Positions 59,446 through 64,000 of a stretch of 64,000 bases of DNA are shown here, one piece after another (within the stretch, counting starts at the first letter, position 1; every line of letters begins with the position of its first letter). The notes below the pieces were generated by a model. The model saw only the letters and a program-made list of their open reading frames with translations, made no database searches and was not told the origin of the DNA. A program made the position numbers and the translations under genes. The stretch is from the NCBI RefSeq assembly GCF_900996245.1, contig NZ_CAAJGK010000043.1, positions 105,700 through 169,699 on the forward strand, given 5' to 3'. Origin of the DNA: Paraburkholderia sp. BCC1886. Lineage in GTDB: Bacteria > Pseudomonadota > Gammaproteobacteria > Burkholderiales > Burkholderiaceae.

Positions 59446-60342
59446 ATGGAAACCGCCCACACCAGAACGTCGACGCAGCCGGGGCTACGGACCCGCCGCA
59501 TCGAGATGAACGACGGCATCACGCTGACGGCAACAGAGAGCGGCGAGCGCGGCCAACCCGCCGTGATCCTGCTACACGGCGGCGGTCAAACCCGTCATTC
59601 CTGGCGCGGGACGGTCGAGACCCTCGGCGAACTCGGCTACCACGCGCTCGCCTTCGACGCCCGCGGTCATGGCGAAAGCGATTGGTCCACGACCTTGAAC
59701 TACTCGTATAACCGGCTCGCCGACGACCTCGAGGCCGTGATCGGCACGGTCGCCGCCGAGCCGGTAGTAGTCGGCGCGTCGATGGGCGGAATGACCGCGA
59801 TGCATGCTGTGGGCCGCAGCAAAGGGGCGCTGGCGCGCGCGTTGGTGCTGGTCGACATTGCACCCCGCGTCGATCCGAAAGGCCTGCGCCGCGTTCACGA
59901 TTTTCTGAACGGACATCCGAACGGCTTCGCCGATATCGAGGAGGCTTCCGAAGCGGTCGCCGCCTACAATCCTCATCGGCCACGGCCGCGCGACCCCAGC
60001 GGCCTGATGAAGAACCTCCGGCTGCGTGACGACGGTCGTCTGTACTGGCATTGGGACCCACGCTTCTTCGCGAGCCGCAGCGACGAGCAGCGCGAGAAGA
60101 GCACCAACCGTCTGCTCGACATGTGTCCCGACATCAAGATCCCCACTTTGCTCGTGCATGGCGCAGAGAGCGACGTCGTGTCCAGCAGCGGCATCGACGA
60201 ACTCCGCGGCCGCTTGCCGCAACTGGAAACCGCCTTGATGCAGGGCGCCGGGCACATGATCGCAGGGGATCGCAACGACGCTTTCAATGCAGCCATCATG
60301 GTGTTTCTGGAACGGCTCGCGCCAGCCGGACTGAACCGGTAA
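59446..60342 (+). CDS. Alpha/beta hydrolase
   Basis: The 298-residue protein has the alpha/beta hydrolase core: VILLHGGGQTRHSWRGTVET near residue 44, nucleophile elbow VVGASMGGMTAMH near 107, acid residue in VHGAESDVVSSS near 240 and histidine in GAGHMIAGD near 270. Active-site Ser, Asp and His are thus present. The ATG at 59446 (17 bp after the FAH stop) fits AGAGAAG as ribosome site. It may hydrolyse an ester, a CoA-thioester or a ring-cleavage product. Confidence 0.88.
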   Translation: METAHTRTSTQPGLRTRRIEMNDGITLTATESGERGQPAVILLHGGGQTRHSWRGTVETLGELGYHALAFDARGHGESDWSTTLNYSYNRLADDLEAVIGTVAAEPVVVGASMGGMTAMHAVGRSKGALARALVLVDIAPRVDPKGLRRVHDFLNGHPNGFADIEEASEAVAAYNPHRPRPRDPSGLMKNLRLRDDGRLYWHWDPRFFASRSDEQREKSTNRLLDMCPDIKIPTLLVHGAESDVVSSSGIDELRGRLPQLETALMQGAGHMIAGDRNDAFNAAIMVFLERLAPAGLNR

Positions 60343-60389
60343 CGAAGCGCACGACCTGCAACCGCTTGCCATCTCCAAGGGAACTGGCC

Positions 60390-60426
60390 ATCGTTCTTCC
60401 GCAATATGCGGAAGAACGATTTTTTT
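60390..60426 (+). terminator. Strong Rho-independent terminator
   Basis: ATCGTTCTTCCGCA and TGCGGAAGAACGAT form a perfect 14-bp stem with an ATA loop, followed by six T residues. It lies 47 bp after the hydrolase stop and ends the plus-strand operon. The opposite strand has no matching T run, so it is directional. Confidence 0.95.
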
Positions 60427-60562
60427 ATTCCATCGCCGGCACGCTGCCGACATACGCGAGCGCGCAGAGCATCATCGCGCAAACGAACCGGGCTTTCGTC
60501 GCCGCGATACGGATCTGCCAGTCGGGCCATGCCATTCTGCGAGTTCTGCGCGTCGAGTTCAT
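60425..60562 (-). CDS. Small predicted membrane protein (45 aa)
   Basis: A 45-residue frame with AGGA five bases before its ATG at 60562. The N-terminus is basic (MNSTRRTRRMAWPDWQIRIA) and the C-terminal half hydrophobic (ARFVCAMMLCALAYVGSVPA), as in one-helix membrane proteins. Its TAA stop overlaps the T run of the terminator of the opposite operon. No family recognised and the frame is short. Confidence 0.3.
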   Translation of the reverse strand: MNSTRRTRRMAWPDWQIRIAATKARFVCAMMLCALAYVGSVPAME

Positions 60563-60699
60563 GATTCCTGCTCCGTACTGATCGATGTCGCGTGTGTGCC
60601 GCCGCTGCGCGCCCGGCCGGTTCGCCTCGAAGAATGCGCGAAGCACCCTGAAGCAGCAGCGGCGTGCGCGGACGGCATGCCGCCGCGCACGCCCTGCGC

Positions 60700-62370
60700 T
60701 TAAACGGCGCTCTGCTGCGCCAACGGCAGCGTGTCCATCTTCGTGGTCACCAAACCGTGTACGGCACCGCGCACGGTGTCGATCAGCGCGAGCGGATCGT
60801 CCGGCAGTTCGTCACCGCGCCACGCTACCTGTCCGTCCGGGCGGACGAGCACCAGACGTCGCTCGTACAGGCGCCGCGCCTCTTCGTGCTCGATCCCGAC
60901 CGCTTTGAACGGCACTTGACGCCGCGCGGCCGCCTCGCCCAGCACACGGCTTTCTTCGGCAGACGGCGCGAAGCACAGCAGCACGAACTCCTTGCCGAAG
61001 AGATCGAGCGTGGACTTGCCTTCGGCCAGCCACACATGCGGCGCGCGCGAACCGGGGCGAGCCGTTTGCACGTACGACGACACTTCGTCGACAGGCTGCG
61101 GCGTGCCGTCGGGCACGACGATCGGCGAGCCCTCGTACATGTAGCCGAGGTGAATACCGATCGAGAACCACTCACGCTTCATCAGCTCGGTATATTGATT
61201 GCCGAACTCGATACGCGCCGCTTCGGAACCCGGACCATCCTCGAAAATTTCCTTCGACGGCGACAGCACGCGGGGCGACAGCATGCGCTTGAGATTGCCG
61301 GTTGCCTCGGCCACGTTGCGGATCGCGACGGGCCGCTGTTCCGTCTCGTAGGTCGCGAGCAGATGCTCGCCGCCCCAACCCTGGATCGTCGCCGCGAGCT
61401 TCCACGACAGATTGACCGCGTCCTGGATGCCGGTATTCATGCCGAAGCCGCCGGTCGGCGAAGTCAGATGTGCTGCATCGCCTGCCACGAAAACGCGCTT
61501 TGTGCCGTAGCTGTCGGCCACCAGCTGGCGCCGCACCCAGGGCAACATCGACAGGATCTCGAACTCGAAATCGCGGCCCACCGCGCGCACGATGGCGGCG
61601 CGCATCTGCTCTTCGGTCAGCGTCAGGCGTGTCTCGTCGCCCACCAGCGAGAAGCGCCACTGGTCCCTGCCGTTGATCGCCACCAGCGTCGCCCACGTGC
61701 CTTCCGGGCCGATGAAAATGTAGCGATAGGCTGGCTTCTTGTCGTGCAACGCTTCGAGATTGTCGGTGCGGAACACCACGTTGGTGGTGTACGTGAGGGT
61801 GGGCTCGCCGGTCATGCCGATACCGAGCGCCTGACGCACGACACTCGCGCCGCCGTCCGAGCCCACCAGATAGCCCGCTTCGATGACCGACTCTTCGCCG
61901 GTGGTGACGTCGCGCACTTTCGCGACCACCCCGTCCGCGTTTTCGCTGAACTCGATCAGCTCCGTGTTGTAACGGATGTCCACGCCCTTCTGCTGCTGCG
62001 CGAAGCGGCGCAACACCGGATCGAAAAAGTTCTGCGGGCAGCGTTCGCGCTTTTGCGGACTTTGCGGCGGATACTTTTCATCCTGCGGGCTCGGGAACAC
62101 TTCCCGGCCGAACTCGTAGCCGCTCAGTCCCGTGACCCACGCACAGTCCTGCGGATAGGCGCGGTTATAGCCGGCATCGTGCACCCAGGGCACGATGCCC
62201 CAGCGACGGCAGTACTCCATGGTGCGTACGCCGACCATGTCCATCTTGGGCTGAATCACCTGACCATCGCTTCGTTCGATCAGCGTGCAGGGCACGCCAC
62301 GAAAACCGAGGTCGCCGGCGAGTGCCAGTCCGATTGGGCCAGCGCCCACAATCAATACAGGTGTTTGCAT
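60700..62370 (-). CDS. FAD-dependent aromatic monooxygenase (MhpA/phenol hydroxylase-like)
   Basis: The 556-residue class A flavoprotein has the N-terminal GxGxxG motif LIVGAGPIGLALAGDLGFRG (residues 6-25), the second FAD motif GDAAHLTSPTGGFGMNTGIQ near residue 295 with the usual GD, and a C-terminal thioredoxin-like domain. Such enzymes use NAD(P)H and oxygen to hydroxylate aromatic rings. It lies 38 bp after the gentisate-dioxygenase-like gene on the same strand and may supply its diphenolic substrate. Substrate unknown. Confidence 0.87.
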   Translation of the reverse strand: MQTPVLIVGAGPIGLALAGDLGFRGVPCTLIERSDGQVIQPKMDMVGVRTMEYCRRWGIVPWVHDAGYNRAYPQDCAWVTGLSGYEFGREVFPSPQDEKYPPQSPQKRERCPQNFFDPVLRRFAQQQKGVDIRYNTELIEFSENADGVVAKVRDVTTGEESVIEAGYLVGSDGGASVVRQALGIGMTGEPTLTYTTNVVFRTDNLEALHDKKPAYRYIFIGPEGTWATLVAINGRDQWRFSLVGDETRLTLTEEQMRAAIVRAVGRDFEFEILSMLPWVRRQLVADSYGTKRVFVAGDAAHLTSPTGGFGMNTGIQDAVNLSWKLAATIQGWGGEHLLATYETEQRPVAIRNVAEATGNLKRMLSPRVLSPSKEIFEDGPGSEAARIEFGNQYTELMKREWFSIGIHLGYMYEGSPIVVPDGTPQPVDEVSSYVQTARPGSRAPHVWLAEGKSTLDLFGKEFVLLCFAPSAEESRVLGEAAARRQVPFKAVGIEHEEARRLYERRLVLVRPDGQVAWRGDELPDDPLALIDTVRGAVHGLVTTKMDTLPLAQQSAV

Positions 62371-62408
62371 CTACAGTCTCCGAGTGTTTATCGACTTGCT
62401 CAATTCCG

Positions 62409-63470
62409 TCACGCCGCGGCAACGTCGACGGCTTCTTCGCGATACAGACCGAGCTTGCGAAGCGCCGGAATGTCGTTGACCTGGAACAGCATCGCGGGTG
62501 TGTCGTCCGAACGGTTGATGTGTTCATGCACGGCCCACGGCGGAATCGCCATGAAGTCACCCGCGCCCCATTCGAACGTGGTGCCGTTGACGATCGTGGC
62601 GCCTTTGCCGCGCATCACGTAATAGACAACGCTGCCGGTGTGGCGGTGCGCTTTCGTATGGATGCCCGGCCGCAGCGCTTGCAGCACGGTGCCGATGGTC
62701 GGCAACGCGGAACCGCCGTCGAGCGGGTTCACGTATTCGAGGGCCGTGTCGTCGAACGGGTCGGGCGGCAGCGCAGCGGCGAGCTGCAACGCTTCCTGCG
62801 CCCTCGCGGCCGGGTACACCAGCAGCGGATTGAGCGTGGGGACATTCGTGTCGTTCAGCGGGCGCATGATCGCGCTGCCGTAACGACGATACGAATGATC
62901 CGGAATTTCCAGCACGGGCTGACGCGGCGCCGCCGAACCTTCGAAGAAGGTCGCGTGCATGGAGCGCACCAGCGAAATGTCGAGCACGTCCAGCCAGATC
63001 ATCGGTTTGTCACCCTTGTGCTCGTGATCGTGCCAGGCCCAGGCCGGCGTGAGCACCAGGTCGCCTTCATTCATTTCATAGCGCTCGCCATCGACGATCG
63101 TGTCCGCGCCGTGACCTTGCATGATGAAGCGCAACGCGCTGGCCGTATGACGGTGAGCGGTGGCGATCTCGCCGGGCAGAATGTACTGAATCGATGCCCA
63201 GATGGTCGGCGTCGTACCGAACGGCAGGCCGCGATTGGCAAGGCGCAAGGTCCTGCGCTGCCCGCCGGCTTCGAGCTTGATGCTCGCGCCGATCTTCTCG
63301 AGCAGGCGCGCGAGGTCGGCGGCTTTCCAGTGCGCGGCCTGCATCGTCGATTGCGGTTCGCGCGTGAAAAGCGGCCCGTCGGTGGGCTGGGCGATGCGGC
63401 AATTGAAGCTGTCCAGCTCGTCGGCGAGTGCCTGGCGTTGCGCGGTGTCCGTCATGACTGTTTCGCTCAT
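62409..63470 (-). CDS. Gentisate 1,2-dioxygenase-like bicupin
   Basis: The 353-residue bicupin resembles gentisate/salicylate-type ring-cleaving dioxygenases. The first cupin has the iron-ligand motif IATAHRHTASALRFIMQGHG near residue 98 and EGDLVLTPAWAWHDHEH; the second has IHTKAHRHTGSVVYYVMRGK near residue 272. ATG at 63470 has GGAG upstream. With the FAD monooxygenase, FAH protein and hydrolase around it, gentisate-type ring cleavage is the natural reading; a 5-hydroxyanthranilate or 1-hydroxy-2-naphthoate-type substrate is possible. Confidence 0.82.
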   Translation of the reverse strand: MSETVMTDTAQRQALADELDSFNCRIAQPTDGPLFTREPQSTMQAAHWKAADLARLLEKIGASIKLEAGGQRRTLRLANRGLPFGTTPTIWASIQYILPGEIATAHRHTASALRFIMQGHGADTIVDGERYEMNEGDLVLTPAWAWHDHEHKGDKPMIWLDVLDISLVRSMHATFFEGSAAPRQPVLEIPDHSYRRYGSAIMRPLNDTNVPTLNPLLVYPAARAQEALQLAAALPPDPFDDTALEYVNPLDGGSALPTIGTVLQALRPGIHTKAHRHTGSVVYYVMRGKGATIVNGTTFEWGAGDFMAIPPWAVHEHINRSDDTPAMLFQVNDIPALRKLGLYREEAVDVAAA

Positions 63471-63520
63471 GGCAACTCCGTTTGTATTGTGCGTGCGATG
63501 CAATGGTGGAGGGACGGTGA

Positions 63521-64000
63521 TTACGGCAGCGCGCCGGCCAGTTCCGGCACGACGGTGAACAGGTCACCCACCAGACCGTAATCGGCGACGCTGAAAATCG
63601 GCGCTTCCTCGTCCTTGTTGATCGCGACGATCACCTTGCTGTCCTTCATCCCGGCCAGATGCTGGATCGCTCCCGAGATGCCGACCGCGATATACAACTG
63701 CGGTGCGACGATCTTGCCGGTCTGTCCGACCTGATAGTCGTTCGGCACGAACCCCGCATCCACGGCGGCGCGCGATGCGCCGAGTGCGGCGTTCAGCTTG
63801 TCGGCCAGAGGTTCGAGCACCTTCGTGTAGTTCTCGCCGCTGCCCAGACCCCGGCCACCCGACACGATGATCTTCGCCGACGTCAGTTCCGGACGGTCCA
63901 GCTTCGTCACTTCGCGCGAGACGAACTGCGAGATGCCGCTGTCGGCTGCGGCTTCGATCTTCTCGACCGTCGCGCTGCCGCCTTCGGCTGCGACCGCGTC
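63521..64000 (-). CDS. etfA: Electron transfer flavoprotein alpha subunit, C-terminal part (truncated by window edge)
   Basis: The frame remains open to the right edge, so the N-terminus lies outside. The visible C-terminal part shows the FAD-binding domain: [20 protein letters not shown], then [20 protein letters not shown] and [20 protein letters not shown]. EtfA with EtfB carries electrons from acyl-CoA dehydrogenases to the respiratory chain. It is 50 bp upstream of the gentisate-dioxygenase-like gene on the same strand. Confidence 0.93.
   Translation of the reverse strand, partial: DAVAAEGGSATVEKIEAAADSGISQFVSREVTKLDRPELTSAKIIVSGGRGLGSGENYTKVLEPLADKLNAALGASRAAVDAGFVPNDYQVGQTGKIVAPQLYIAVGISGAIQHLAGMKDSKVIVAINKDEEAPIFSVADYGLVGDLFTVVPELAGALP

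Noticed and set aside
60664..62622. A 652-codon plus-strand frame opposite the FAD monooxygenase
   Set aside because: Its composition is His/Arg-rich and it mirrors the real gene, so it is a shadow of the monooxygenase.
1..64000. tRNA, rRNA, CRISPR, integrase or transposase genes
   Set aside because: No tRNA-like cloverleaf with CCA/GTTCG arms, no regular repeat-spacer array and no recombinase motifs were seen by eye, so none is reported.

Overview
The window looks like the chromosome of a Burkholderiales bacterium, most likely Paraburkholderia or Burkholderia. The support is high GC, dense coding, GbpA/OmpC-like trimeric porins with the QSSVTLYG start, a beta-ketoadipate operon, an RsaL-type repressor next to a LuxR protein, and several small proteins that resemble Burkholderia-restricted families. 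This is inferred from gene content; no search was run. I saw no rRNA, tRNA, CRISPR array, phage or insertion sequence.

Region by region. 1-2.3 kb: end of an MFS transporter and a PLP enzyme. 2.3-7.5 kb: the operon pcaI-pcaJ-pcaB-pcaD-pcaC (minus strand) with a divergent LysR regulator and two operator-like palindromes between them. 7.6-11.3 kb: folE, a DedA-rhodanese fusion and a membrane diguanylate cyclase. 11.3-15.2 kb: a phosphate/polyphosphate neighbourhood (CHAD protein, Pit-type permease behind a Pho-box-like array, PPK2). 15.4-19.1 kb: glyoxalase-fold protein, gamma-glutamyltransferase, MFS exporter. 19.3-22.7 kb: a tight four-gene operon (CDP-alcohol phosphatidyltransferase, 2-oxoglutarate/Fe oxygenase, flippase-like membrane protein, nucleotidyltransferase) that looks like an undescribed lipid or headgroup pathway. 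22.9-25.5 kb: two hypotheticals and a porin.

25.6-39.6 kb holds the most interesting system. Nine closely spaced minus-strand genes encode a TonB-dependent receptor with a signalling domain, its own TonB/ExbB/ExbD, an SbmA/YddA-like membrane ABC protein, the TldE/TldD protease pair with a thioredoxin between them, and a degenerate fatty-acid-oxidation-like fusion protein. An Lrp regulator lies just upstream and a divergent FecI-type sigma/FecR pair completes the set. I read it as a surface-signalled system that imports a peptide-like ligand and processes it in the cytoplasm; this is inference.

39.7-48.4 kb: lipoprotein, DUF457-like membrane protein, serine acetyltransferase, small conserved proteins, an SMP-30 lactonase-like protein, a LuxR-RsaL pair without a LuxI, a universal stress protein, an FNR-type regulator and an EgtB-like sulfoxide synthase. 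48.4-64 kb: a catabolic island with two CaiB/BaiF CoA-transferases, a crotonase, a ketopantoate-reductase-like protein, three MFS transporters, a porin, an FAH-family hydrolase, an alpha/beta hydrolase, an FAD monooxygenase, a gentisate-dioxygenase-like bicupin and the end of etfA. Five copies of one 15-bp operator (type TTGGTTSAACCAA) sit in front of its promoters and tie most of it into one regulon, whose regulator is not in the window.
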